This document shows, piece after piece, positions 9,150 to 16,439 of a stretch of DNA of 64,000 bases. Below the pieces are notes generated by a model, which worked only from the letters and a program-made list of their open reading frames with translations, was not told the origin of the DNA and made no database searches. Positions within the stretch are counted from its first letter, which is position 1. The number at the start of each line of letters is the position of its first letter. A program made the translations under genes and the position numbers. This DNA is from Pantoea sp. SOD02 (GTDB taxonomy: Bacteria > Pseudomonadota > Gammaproteobacteria > Enterobacterales > Enterobacteriaceae). The stretch spans positions 1,736,001-1,800,000 of the forward strand of contig NZ_CP102604.1 of NCBI RefSeq assembly GCF_024707505.1. The letters are read 5' to 3'.

Positions 9150-9401
9150 TTATTCCACGGCAGGCAGCTGGTATTTGATATATTGACGCAGCGCTTCGTG
9201 CATCTGGCTATTCCTTTCGTCCTCTAAGCCGCGCTCTTCATATTCTTTCGCCAGCTGAATAATCACCTCATCATATTTCCCTTTGAAGGTGATGTTATTT
9301 ACCGCCACCTGCTTAATCATTAACTCGCGCAAGGCAGCGACTTCAATCTGCAGCTGGTTTACCGTTTCTTCCAGCTCGTTTACGCGTTCTTCATTCGACA
9401 T
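9150..9401 (-). CDS. Small coiled-coil hypothetical protein
   Basis: An 83-residue acidic protein whose N-terminal 35 residues form a heptad-rich coiled coil (ERVNELEETVNQLQIEVAALREL), followed by a mixed region ending HEALRQYIKYQLPAVE. It has no signal peptide, membrane segment or motif that I recognise. The stop lies 8 bp from the end of the convergent cyclase gene, and GGAGAACCT precedes the ATG. The layout resembles SlyX-type small coiled-coil proteins, but the C-terminal half differs. Function unknown. Confidence 0.7.
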   Translation of the reverse strand: MSNEERVNELEETVNQLQIEVAALRELMIKQVAVNNITFKGKYDEVIIQLAKEYEERGLEDERNSQMHEALRQYIKYQLPAVE

Positions 9402-9484
9402 AGGTTCTCCGGATGTTATTAAGCTGTGGCTGTGTCAGGGCCTGAATATCGCATTGGCATGCGCGTAATTCAAGCGTGAAGCGG

Positions 9485-10747
9485 TTACTTCGCCACAGGC
9501 AGATCCGCCAGCCGCGTGGTGTACGCCGGGGACAGCATCTCGCGTTTCATCGACCAGGGTTTCTGAATGCCTTGCCCGGCAAACCATAGCGCGCCGCGCT
9601 GGTGGGCATTCATCTTATCGATCAGGGCCATCAGTTGGTCACTGTTATGACGCGGCTGATATTCCGCAAACAGATCAAACTGCGCCACGCCATCGCTAAA
9701 GAAATCGCCCAGCATCACGCCGCCTTTCATATAACGCTTACCGGGAACCCAGATACGATCTAAACAATTAAGCGTGGCCTGAATAATATCGCGACTGTCA
9801 GCGGTCGGCGTAATCAAGGTTTGACTGGCCGCATTGGCGTAATAAGGATGATGCGGATCGTGCGGGCTGGTGCGAATAAACGTACCGATATGACGACAAT
9901 ATTGCCGCTCGCTGCGCAGCTTCTCTGCGGCACGCGCGGCGTAATTGGCGATGGCTTCGCGCATATCCTGATATTCGGTAATACGATCGCCAAACGAGCG
10001 CGAGCAGAGAATATTTTGTCGGTTGGGAATCACCTCCTCAAAAGCCAGACAAGACTCGCCACATAATTCACGCACCGTGCGCTCCAGCACCACGCCGAAG
10101 TGTTTCCGGATCAGCGCGGTTGGGGTTTCTGCCAATTCCAGCGCGGTGTTAATCCCCATCAGGTTGAGCTTTTTCGATAAGCGACGGCCCACGCCCCACA
10201 CCTCTTCAACCTTGACGAGTTTCATCAACTCGCGCTGACGGCGGGGCAAAGAGAGATCCATCACGTTCTCGGCTTTGGTCCAGCGTTTGGCGGCCCAGTT
10301 GGCGAGTTTGGCGAGGGTTTTGGTCGGCGCAATGCCGACACCCACGCGCAGATGGGTGTCCTGATAAATGCGGTCGCGAATATCACAGCCTAACTGTTCA
10401 AACGTCATGCAGGCGTTGATGCCGGTGACATCAACGAAGGCTTCGTCGATGGAATACTCATCCACACGCGTGGATATCAGCGCCAGCGTCTCCATCACGC
10501 GGCGCGACATATCGCCATACAACGCATAGTTAGACGAGAACACCACCACTTTATGGCGCATTAGCTCTTCGCGATGTTTGAAGTAGGGCGCGCCCATCTT
10601 GATGCCCAGCGCCTTGGCTTCTCTGCTCAGGGAAATAATGCAGCCATCATTATTCGACAGCACCACAATCGGTTTGCCACGCAGATCCGGGCGAAACACC
10701 GTTTCACAGCTGGCATAAAACGAGTTCACATCCACCAGGGCAAACAT
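9485..10747 (-). CDS. umuC: DNA polymerase V catalytic subunit UmuC
   Basis: Y-family translesion polymerase subunit that, with processed UmuD'2 and RecA, copies past DNA lesions and causes SOS mutagenesis. The 420-residue protein starts with [14 protein letters not shown], contains the catalytic SIDEAFVD, the fingers segment [19 protein letters not shown], a thumb HhH region [16 protein letters not shown] and a C-terminal little finger with [16 protein letters not shown] near the clamp-binding region. Its ATG overlaps the umuD stop by one base (TGATG), giving translational coupling. Confidence 0.97.
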   Translation of the reverse strand: MFALVDVNSFYASCETVFRPDLRGKPIVVLSNNDGCIISLSREAKALGIKMGAPYFKHREELMRHKVVVFSSNYALYGDMSRRVMETLALISTRVDEYSIDEAFVDVTGINACMTFEQLGCDIRDRIYQDTHLRVGVGIAPTKTLAKLANWAAKRWTKAENVMDLSLPRRQRELMKLVKVEEVWGVGRRLSKKLNLMGINTALELAETPTALIRKHFGVVLERTVRELCGESCLAFEEVIPNRQNILCSRSFGDRITEYQDMREAIANYAARAAEKLRSERQYCRHIGTFIRTSPHDPHHPYYANAASQTLITPTADSRDIIQATLNCLDRIWVPGKRYMKGGVMLGDFFSDGVAQFDLFAEYQPRHNSDQLMALIDKMNAHQRGALWFAGQGIQKPWSMKREMLSPAYTTRLADLPVAK

Positions 10748-11169
10748 CAGCGGCCTATGGTTTTAATCACGTGTTTAACGATGCCGAAGACTTCAAACTC
10801 ATCGGCGTCAGGAATGGCAATAATCGCATGGGTTGCGTTCATCGGTTTGAGATGCAGGTAAGGCTGCAGCATCAACTGTTTCACGGTGAACTCGCCGGAA
10901 AGCGAAGCCACTACAATGTCACCGTGCTTGGGTTTCAGCGAGCTGTCCACTACCAGCATGTCGCCCTCATTGATACCAATGTCGATCATCGAGTCACCGC
11001 TGACTCGGATGAAGTAGGTTGAACTGGGGTGATCGACTAAAAAGTCGTTGAGGTCGATGCGTTGTTCAACGTAGTCCTGCGCCGGGGACGGAAAGCCGCA
11101 GGGCACGCGGCTGATGAACAAGGGTAAGGCGAGAATGGCGCGGATTTCCGCGGGCTGATAAAACTGCAT
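10747..11169 (-). CDS. umuD: DNA polymerase V accessory protein UmuD
   Basis: LexA-like self-cleaving subunit; RecA-stimulated cleavage gives UmuD', which activates UmuC. In the 140-residue protein the cleavage pair Cys24-Gly25, the nucleophile Ser60 (in SGDSM) and the general base Lys97 (in FTVKQ) fall at the same positions as in E. coli. It is the first gene of the umuDC operon, with a perfect LexA box 20 bp upstream. The long linker and dimer interface look normal. Confidence 0.97.
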   Translation of the reverse strand: MQFYQPAEIRAILALPLFISRVPCGFPSPAQDYVEQRIDLNDFLVDHPSSTYFIRVSGDSMIDIGINEGDMLVVDSSLKPKHGDIVVASLSGEFTVKQLMLQPYLHLKPMNATHAIIAIPDADEFEVFGIVKHVIKTIGR

Positions 11170-11188
11170 GGCTGCGATCTCAAATCAT

Positions 11189-11208
11189 TACTGTATATGC
11201 ATACAGTA
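11189..11208. promoter_or_regulatory. LexA box of umuDC
   Basis: TACTGTATATGCATACAGTA is a perfect 20-bp palindrome containing CTGT-N8-ACAG, the LexA operator consensus. It ends 20 bp upstream of the umuD start and should keep umuDC tightly repressed until SOS induction. Confidence 0.95.
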
Positions 11209-11309
11209 ATGTCGATTGGGCAGTTTGATCAAGCCAGAACCGGCAATGATTTGCAAAACAGTTGGCAACAAAGGGAATTTATTTTGTGCCAAATAGCTTG
11301 CCGCTGCGC

Positions 11310-11822
11310 TTAAATCATCATTCCCATGATCTGCAGAATACTCTGCTGCGAAGCGGTGACAAACGGAATGTCTTTGATGTGCTGCATGCCAAAGGCTTCA
11401 TAAAACTTACGTGCACGCACGTTATCGCCTAACACTTCCAGCCACAGATAGCCTTCACGCTTGTCGCGCGCCTCATTGATGATGCTCTCGAACATCCAGC
11501 GACCGTAGTTTTTGCCGGTTTCTTCCGGATTGAGGTACAGCTTATTCAGCAGCGCGCCGCTCATGCTGGAATCCGGTACCGGTGTGTTCCAGGTGACTTT
11601 GGCAAAGCCAATCGGCTTGTCGGTCTCGGCGATCAGCCAGCTCTCGTTGGGGGCCGCCAGGCTGCTATTCAGCTCCGCCAGACCATATTCCTTGTCGATA
11701 AAGGCATCCAGCTCTTCTGCGGAAACCCACATATGTTTAAAATGCGCGCTGTAGGTCATGCGGCCCAGCAGGTGCAGCAGCTCTGCATCCTCTGCCTTGG
11801 CTTTGCGTATGGTGAACTCCAT
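11310..11822 (-). CDS. GNAT-family N-acetyltransferase
   Basis: A 170-residue acetyl-CoA-dependent transferase with the GNAT layout: N-terminal IRKAKAEDAELL, central strand WLIAETDKPIGFAKV, acetyl-CoA loop region YLNPEETGKNYGRWMFESI and the C-terminal YLWLEVLGDNVRARKFYEAFGM. The loop reads TGKNYG rather than the classic QxxGxG. An in-frame start 42 codons upstream (11948) would add a Gly/Leu-rich tail with no family match; AAGGAAA before 11822 supports the shorter form. Substrate is unknown; amino group of a small molecule or protein are both possible. Confidence 0.85.
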   Translation of the reverse strand: MEFTIRKAKAEDAELLHLLGRMTYSAHFKHMWVSAEELDAFIDKEYGLAELNSSLAAPNESWLIAETDKPIGFAKVTWNTPVPDSSMSGALLNKLYLNPEETGKNYGRWMFESIINEARDKREGYLWLEVLGDNVRARKFYEAFGMQHIKDIPFVTASQQSILQIMGMMI

Positions 11823-12018
11823 GCCAGATTTCCTTGCTTCATTCTTGTTATTAATCACATCGTCGGTGCGAGCAGAGGCCACCGAAGGGCAGTTACCATA
11901 ACGTGTTAGTAACAAAAACCCAAGATAACCAGAGCTTTCTGTTAACAAGGCGCCACGCTGATGATCTATAGTGAGTAGTGAGAACCAAGCGTAAGCCCAT
12001 ATTCTCAGGAGGTAGAAG

Positions 12019-12297
12019 ATGTCAGATTCGCAACCTAAAATTATCGGCGAAGCGGCCTATGCGTTACTGCTACGTCGTGAGGATGTCAGCGTCTCCTCAC
12101 TGCTGGCAGAACTCGCGCGCATGGCGAGAAAAGAGCAAAACACGCAACAGCAGCAGCGCATTGCCCAGGCTCAGCAATGGTTGCTCACGCACCGTCAACC
12201 GGCGGGCAGCGATAACCGCGTCCATTCCGCGTTGCGCGGGTTGAGCCGTCAGGAAGGCAGCGTCAGAATGCCCTCGGCCGACGCCGACGACAGTTGA
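12019..12297 (+). CDS. YmgA-like small connector-family protein
   Basis: A 92-residue helical protein whose first 55 residues (KIIGEAAYALLLRREDVSVSSLLAELARMARKEQ) follow the same pattern as the 12878 gene (IIGEAALALLQQPGPVNTQALMDQLTLM) and as E. coli YmgA. The C-terminus is basic/polar and looks disordered. AGGAGG is 7 nt before the ATG, a very strong site. It is transcribed in the same direction as ycgZ but 213 bp upstream, so it probably has its own promoter; TCTATAGT at 11965-11972 resembles a sigma-S -10. Role by analogy: small regulator acting on the RcsB network. This copy has no counterpart in the E. coli operon as I remember it. Confidence 0.65.
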   Translation: MSDSQPKIIGEAAYALLLRREDVSVSSLLAELARMARKEQNTQQQQRIAQAQQWLLTHRQPAGSDNRVHSALRGLSRQEGSVRMPSADADDS

Positions 12298-12435
12298 CCA
12301 TCCCAATAAGCTCACGCGTCGATGACTTTCGGCGCTGAGCGCACGGATTTGGAAATAAAAGCTTTCCAATTATCCTAATTCACCTTTATTAGCACTTTTT
12401 GCAACAAATCCCGCCTGCTAACTTGAGTAAGCTCC

Positions 12436-12462
12436 TTGTACAGCTTTTTGCTATCTGTACAA
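12436..12462. promoter_or_regulatory. TTGTACA dyad, MlrA/BluR-type operator upstream of ycgZ
   Basis: TTGTACAG at 12436-12443 and its exact inverse CTGTACAA at 12455-12462 flank 11 nt. As I recall, E. coli MlrA binds TTGTACA-N12-TGTACAA at csgD, and its paralogue BluR represses the ycgZ operon. Here the spacing between the 7-bp arms is 13. The dyad lies 48 bp before the ycgZ start, in the place expected for a MerR-family regulator. Confidence 0.65.
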
Positions 12463-12468
12463 CTTTAC

Positions 12469-12486
12469 TTAGGTCAAATGACCTAA
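12469..12486. promoter_or_regulatory. Second operator-like palindrome upstream of ycgZ
   Basis: TTAGGTCA-AA-TGACCTAA, with perfect 8-bp arms, begins 6 bp after the TTGTACA dyad and ends 24 bp before the ycgZ start. Its owner is unknown. Position suggests a repressor site overlapping the transcription start. Confidence 0.5.
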
Positions 12487-12510
12487 CTTTTTTAATTATT
12501 GGGGTCAATT

Positions 12511-12756
12511 ATGCGTCAGAACGGATACACGCCGAGTTCAGTCGAGGCCATTGCCAACTACTTCAGCAAAGCGTCGCTGCCATCGCAGCAGGAAACATTG
12601 GGTCAGATCGTGGTTGAAATCTTACGCGAAGGCCGTAATCTCAACCGCAAATCGCTCTGCACCAAGCTGCTGCGCAGACTGGAACTGGCCGCCAATGCCG
12701 AAGAAGAGCATCATTATCATCAGCTGATTGGCTTATTATTCGAACGCGAAAGCTGA
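12511..12756 (+). CDS. ycgZ: RcsB connector protein YcgZ
   Basis: An 81-residue small regulator that in E. coli acts with YmgA and AriR on the Rcs phosphorelay to shift cells toward colanic acid/biofilm output in response to blue light and cold. The match to E. coli YcgZ is strong through IANYFSKASLPSQQETLGQIVVEILREGRNLNRKSLCTKLLRRLE and the C-terminal LIGLLFE. An in-frame TTG at 12499 exists, but GGGG 6 nt before the ATG at 12511 and the family start MxQN favour 12511. Two dyads upstream indicate tight control. Confidence 0.9.
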   Translation: MRQNGYTPSSVEAIANYFSKASLPSQQETLGQIVVEILREGRNLNRKSLCTKLLRRLELAANAEEEHHYHQLIGLLFERES

Positions 12757-12774
12757 GAGCCTGTCAGACGTCAA

Positions 12775-12786
12775 ACTTGTACAAGT
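12775..12786. promoter_or_regulatory. ACTTGTACAAGT palindrome between ycgZ and the next gene
   Basis: A perfect 12-bp palindrome with the same TTGTACA core as the upstream dyad begins 18 bp after the ycgZ stop. It may be an extra binding site for the same regulator. Confidence 0.4.
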
Positions 12787-12820
12787 ATTAAAATTTTACT
12801 CTGAATACGCTCCCACACTG

Positions 12821-12845
12821 GCTTCGCCCCGCACCGGGGCGAAGC
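12821..12845. other. Strong GC-rich hairpin between ycgZ and the ymgA-like gene
   Basis: GCTTCGCCCCG-CAC-CGGGGCGAAGC forms an 11-bp stem with a 3-nt loop. There is no T tract after it, so it is more likely an mRNA stabiliser or a processing site that sets ycgZ above the downstream genes than a full terminator. Confidence 0.55.
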
Positions 12846-12855
12846 GGCGATCAGA

Positions 12856-12883
12856 GATTCGTTATGAATGATTCGTTATGAAT
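12856..12883 (+). repeat. Exact 14-bp tandem duplication across the ymgA-like start codon
   Basis: GATTCGTTATGAAT occurs twice back to back (12856-12869 and 12870-12883). Each copy carries an ATG. The first opens a five-codon ORF (MNDSL) whose TGA overlaps the second ATG (ATGA at 12878-12881), which is the start of the ymgA-like gene. Confidence 0.9.
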
Positions 12884-13168
12884 AGAAGTGAACAGCAGAA
12901 AATAATCGATGAAATTATTGGCGAAGCCGCGCTGGCGTTGCTGCAGCAGCCGGGTCCCGTTAATACTCAGGCGCTGATGGATCAGCTGACGCTGATGAAA
13001 CAGCAGAGCACCGATGACGAACAGCGTAAGGCGATTACTGCCGCCATCACCGATGTGCGCAACAGCATTTCGGCGGGGAAAAAACTGCGCGAAGAGCAGC
13101 CGCAAAGAGATAACGTTCTCCAGCTGTTTGGTCATAACCAGCAGTCTGGCAACAATCGTAAACATTGA
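12878..13168 (+). CDS. ymgA: YmgA-like RcsB connector protein
   Basis: A 96-residue helical protein in the position of ymgA between ycgZ and ariR. The N-terminal half (QKIIDEIIGEAALALLQQPGPVNTQALMDQLTLMKQQ) follows the E. coli YmgA pattern; the C-terminal half is Gln/Lys-rich and variable. There is no good ribosome-binding site for this ATG: the start lies in the second copy of a 14-bp duplication and overlaps the stop of a five-codon leader ORF, so translation may depend on that leader. Identification rests on pattern and on the conserved gene order. Confidence 0.7.
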   Translation: MNRSEQQKIIDEIIGEAALALLQQPGPVNTQALMDQLTLMKQQSTDDEQRKAITAAITDVRNSISAGKKLREEQPQRDNVLQLFGHNQQSGNNRKH

Positions 13169-13230
13169 CCGATTGGCTCGCGTTTAGGACATAGCAATGC
13201 GGGCACACACGCAATCACGGGACTGGAATC

Positions 13231-13497
13231 ATGTCGGAAAATCATAACCTCTATGCTGCACTGCCTGATACCGAGTTGGCAGAGCATTTTCGCAATGCAG
13301 ACAGTACGTTAAGAAACGAAGCTGCCGTATTGGATAGGGTTATCCGCCACGTGCTGGCCACGGAAGGGCGCGTCAGTAATAAATCGATTATTCTTTGTCT
13401 GATTATGGCGCTGGAAACCGCAGAAAGTGATGCTGAAGCCGATGTGCTGCGCAAAACGCTGGAAATTGTGGTGGGCTATACGCCTGACGACGCCTGA
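13231..13497 (+). CDS. ariR: Biofilm/acid-resistance regulator AriR (YmgB)
   Basis: An 88-residue all-helical protein of the Hha-like YmgB fold that in E. coli represses biofilm, aids acid survival and feeds the Rcs pathway. The match is clear: YAALPDTELAEHFRN, EEAAVL-like ENEAAVLDRVIRHVL, RVSNKSIILCLIMALETAES and ADVLRKTLEIVVGYTPDD at the C-terminus. It is the last gene of the ycgZ-ymgA-ariR order; ymgC is not present. GGACTGGAATC precedes the ATG. Confidence 0.9.
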   Translation: MSENHNLYAALPDTELAEHFRNADSTLRNEAAVLDRVIRHVLATEGRVSNKSIILCLIMALETAESDAEADVLRKTLEIVVGYTPDDA

Positions 13498-13507
13498 TAT
13501 TTTCCGC

Positions 13508-13526
13508 TGTCCCCCACGCGGGGACA
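13508..13526. terminator. Short hairpin after ariR
   Basis: TGTCCCC-CACGC-GGGGACA lies 11 bp after the ariR stop, between convergent genes. A T tract is missing, so the terminator call is weak. Confidence 0.35.
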
Positions 13527-13532
13527 ATGTCA

Positions 13533-13793
13533 TTACTCCTTTCGTAACAGAGCCAACCGGCGTTTTGCTTTACCAATGTTAATTCTGTGTAACCATGTGC
13601 GAAACTGTTTTAACTGAATATGTGACGCAATCTCAGTAGAAAGCGTGCAAATATAAAGTTGACTCTGGGTATGATTATTGGTGCCGGTGGCGTAAATTTC
13701 GCTTTTATTATCACGCTGTTGTAATTCAATTCCTGTGAAGTGTAAATCCCCCCACAGCTGAAGAGTGGCCTCGAACTTTTTAAAGTCCATCAT
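13533..13793 (-). CDS. Hypothetical protein
   Basis: An 86-residue protein, lysine/arginine-rich at the C-terminus (INIGKAKRRLALLRKE), with a predicted mixed fold: FEATLQLWGDLHFTGIELQQRDNKSEIYATG, then a beta segment SQLYICTLSTEIASHIQLKQF. AAGG lies 5 nt before the first of two ATG codons. It points toward ariR and stands 85 bp downstream of the membrane-protein operon on the same strand. I do not recognise the family. Confidence 0.55.
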   Translation of the reverse strand: MMDFKKFEATLQLWGDLHFTGIELQQRDNKSEIYATGTNNHTQSQLYICTLSTEIASHIQLKQFRTWLHRINIGKAKRRLALLRKE

Positions 13794-13878
13794 GATTACC
13801 TTATTATTTTGACTTATTATGGAGTGTTGCTGGCTCGGTACAACATAAAAAATTAAGCCAGCATCTTTGATTATTAAA

Positions 13879-14688
13879 TTATGGATAGTCGCGTTTAGGC
13901 GCAGACTTCCTAATCCATTTGCGTTTATTACCGCTTTGCTTATCCATGGCTAATGCGCTGGCGCTAGCCGGATCAAACAGCGACAAACTTTCTATTTGGT
14001 GCACCATAATCACTTTGCGAAACTCAAGGGCACTTTTCGGCGACGAAGAGAAATCAATGTCGTGATTGTGGTACCACTTACTGTAATTATGCTCAATTGC
14101 CAGATTTAACGTGCGTGAATCGCGATAGCCGCTCAGCATCGGGATCAACACAATATTGGCGGTATTGGCATACTCAAAGGTCGCCGCGTGAATCATGCCG
14201 ATATAGATACGGCGCGATTTCAGCGTGACCCACGCCAGTTCGCCTTCCTCCATGCACTGCAGCAATAATTGTTCAATGCCGTTGGAGCGTGAAAGGCGCT
14301 GATACAGCTCTTTGCGCCCACCGGCGTTAAGCCGAGCGCTCACCGCCCAATTGGATCGATACATGCAGAACAGAATGGCAAAGGCCAACATCAGCACTAC
14401 CGGCGCCTGAATGCCTAAAAAACTCCACGTCATGAAATCGACGTTCCAGTGCACATTCTCCGCAGAAGTCAGGGCAAAGGCATTGTTCACACCGGATGCG
14501 GCCAGCAGAATCAGCCAGATAATGGCGGTCGCCAACACGCCTTGCAGTACAAATATGCAGCCATAAAGTGCAATAAGAAAATAGACATCCCAGCCAAAAG
14601 AGCGCTTAATTTTCAAACGGCTCGACATGTCGCGGCTAGTATACCAATAACCGCATACCATCATTACCATAAATATCGCCGTGCCCAT
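13879..14688 (-). CDS. Uncharacterised inner-membrane protein with cytoplasmic beta-rich domain
   Basis: A 269-residue protein with three hydrophobic segments (about residues 1-16, 34-66 and 84-110) and a soluble C-terminal domain of about 155 residues. That domain opens with ELAWVTLKSRRIYIGMIHAATFEYANTANIVLIPML and ends EFRKVIMVHQIESLSLFDP, an Sm-like barrel pattern that reminds me of DUF6338-type membrane proteins; this is inference. The C-tail is Lys/Arg-rich. Its ATG directly follows the TAA of the 65-residue gene with no gap, so the two are translationally coupled. Confidence 0.65.
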   Translation of the reverse strand: MGTAIFMVMMVCGYWYTSRDMSSRLKIKRSFGWDVYFLIALYGCIFVLQGVLATAIIWLILLAASGVNNAFALTSAENVHWNVDFMTWSFLGIQAPVVLMLAFAILFCMYRSNWAVSARLNAGGRKELYQRLSRSNGIEQLLLQCMEEGELAWVTLKSRRIYIGMIHAATFEYANTANIVLIPMLSGYRDSRTLNLAIEHNYSKWYHNHDIDFSSSPKSALEFRKVIMVHQIESLSLFDPASASALAMDKQSGNKRKWIRKSAPKRDYP

Positions 14689-14886
14689 TTAAATATCCTT
14701 TAATGTGCTGACATGATGGGCAAAATCGCGCTGTACTTCAGGACTCAATGGATTAACCGAAGCGTTACCGTCTTCATCAATAATAATTCTGTCACCTTCC
14801 TCAATCGATTCCTGAATGTCCTGGCGCGTCATGACTTGCACTAATGATTCTGGACTACCAAAAAGAGAGGTTAAAAAGCCAAACAT
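14689..14886 (-). CDS. Small hypothetical protein coupled to the membrane protein
   Basis: A 65-residue acidic protein that starts with a short amphipathic stretch (FGFLTSLFGS) and then TRQDIQESIEEGDRIIIDEDGNASVNPLSPEVQRDFAHHVSTL. The EGDRIIIDEDGNASVNP part could form a beta hairpin. AAAGGATCC precedes the ATG. Stop and next start abut (TAAATG), which implies a fixed ratio with the membrane partner. No family recognised. Confidence 0.65.
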   Translation of the reverse strand: MFGFLTSLFGSPESLVQVMTRQDIQESIEEGDRIIIDEDGNASVNPLSPEVQRDFAHHVSTLKDI

Positions 14887-15042
14887 AGCAGGATCCTTTA
14901 TATTTCATATCAACATGAACTATGGCACATCCTGCAAAGAGAACGCCTCATAACCGAATATTAAGCAAAATTTCCAGATTAATCTGCCGATAGACCTAGC
15001 GTAATTGGCGATAAAACGGGAATAACCGATGCGGCTAATAAC

Positions 15043-15070
15043 AGGCAATGCTGTTCATTCAGCATTGCCT
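15043..15070 (-). terminator. Hairpin terminator after fucO
   Basis: AGGCAATGCTG / CAGCATTGCCT forms an 11-bp stem with a 6-nt loop, 13 bp after the fucO stop. The minus-strand tail is GTTATTAG, only moderately T-rich. Confidence 0.6.
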
Positions 15071-15082
15071 ATTTAGCATTAA

Positions 15083-16234
15083 TCAGAACAGTTCACGATA
15101 AAGCGATCTAATCATTTCAACGCTGCACTCACGCGGATTGCCCGGCGTACACACATCAGCGAAGGCGGCGGCAGCGAGCGCATCCACATCCTGCTCCTGC
15201 ATGCCGATATCACGCAGTCTGAGCGGAATACCGATATCGTGGTTCAGGGTAATCACCGCATCAATCGCCAGCGCACGTGCGTCGGCTAATGAACAGGCAT
15301 AGGCACCTTCCATGCCAAGTGCATGCGCGATAGCGCGGTACTTCTCGCCGGTATGCTCGGCATTGAACGCCATGATGTGCGGCAGCAGGACTGCATTGGC
15401 GATACCGTGCGGCGTGCCGTAAAACGCGCCCAGCGGATGCGCCATACCGTGCACCAGACCTAATCCGACATTCGAGAAGCCCATTCCGGCGATGTACTGA
15501 CCCAGCGCCATATCGGCAACGCCCGCCGGCACGCCTTTGACCGAGTCACGCAGCGAGCGGCCAATAATTTCAATTGCCTTGAGATGGAACATGTCGGTGA
15601 GTTCCCACGCACCGCGCGTGATGTAGCCTTCAATGGCGTGGGTCAACGCATCCACGCCGGTTGCCGCTTTCAGGCTGGCGGGCATGCTGGCCATCATGTC
15701 GGGATCGATGATAGCAATCGCCGGAATATCGTGCGGGTCGTAGCAGACGAACTTGCGCTTCTTCTCTTCATCGGTGATGACATAATTGATGGTCACTTCC
15801 GCCGCAGTGCCCGAGGTGGTCGGTACCGCAATGATCGGCACGGAAGGATTACGCGTGGCGGCGCCGCCTTCAAGCATGCGCACATCGCTGAACTCGGGAT
15901 TGGCAATCATCATGCCGATGGCTTTGCAGGTATCTTGCGGCGAGCCGCCGCCCACTGCGATCAGATAATCGGCACCCGAACGACGAAAAGCATCGACGCC
16001 CGCATGCACCACATCAACGGTAGGATTAGGAATCACTTCATCATAGATCTCGAAACTGAGGTCGTGCTGCGCCAGCAGATCGGTAATGCGGGTGGCGACC
16101 GAAAACTTGATCAAATCCTTGTCGGTGACCACCAACGCTTTAGTAAAACCGCGTTTGTGAATCTCATCGACAATCGAATTAATCGCGCCCGCACCGAAAT
16201 AAGCGGTCTCATTGAGGATCATTCTGTTAATCAT
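15083..16234 (-). CDS. fucO: Lactaldehyde reductase / iron-containing alcohol dehydrogenase FucO
   Basis: NAD-dependent Fe(II) dehydrogenase that interconverts L-lactaldehyde and L-1,2-propanediol at the end of fucose/rhamnose breakdown. The 383-residue length equals E. coli FucO. The match is strong at NRMILNETAYFGAGA, IAVGGGSPQDTCKAIG, TTSGTAAEVTINYVITDEEK and the metal ligands in GVDALTHAIEGY, GLVHGMAHPLGAFYGTPHG. A GTG five codons upstream is possible, but GAAGG 8 nt before 16234 fixes this start. No fucose or rhamnose genes are adjacent, so it may act on other aldehydes here. Confidence 0.9.
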   Translation of the reverse strand: MINRMILNETAYFGAGAINSIVDEIHKRGFTKALVVTDKDLIKFSVATRITDLLAQHDLSFEIYDEVIPNPTVDVVHAGVDAFRRSGADYLIAVGGGSPQDTCKAIGMMIANPEFSDVRMLEGGAATRNPSVPIIAVPTTSGTAAEVTINYVITDEEKKRKFVCYDPHDIPAIAIIDPDMMASMPASLKAATGVDALTHAIEGYITRGAWELTDMFHLKAIEIIGRSLRDSVKGVPAGVADMALGQYIAGMGFSNVGLGLVHGMAHPLGAFYGTPHGIANAVLLPHIMAFNAEHTGEKYRAIAHALGMEGAYACSLADARALAIDAVITLNHDIGIPLRLRDIGMQEQDVDALAAAAFADVCTPGNPRECSVEMIRSLYRELF

Positions 16235-16439
16235 ATTAATTACCTTCACGTAGATGCCATATTTATGTTTTTTCGATTAAATTCATCAAGATAAGAAGAT
16301 TTAACCTGATCTAGATCTACGGGGTAATCGGCGGGCAGGTATTGAGATTTCTCAATAAAAACGTGGTTTCCGCAGGTCTGGAATTTTGCGGGCAAACTTC
16401 CCCCAACGCGAGATCAGGGGAAGTCGAAAAATTAACGCA

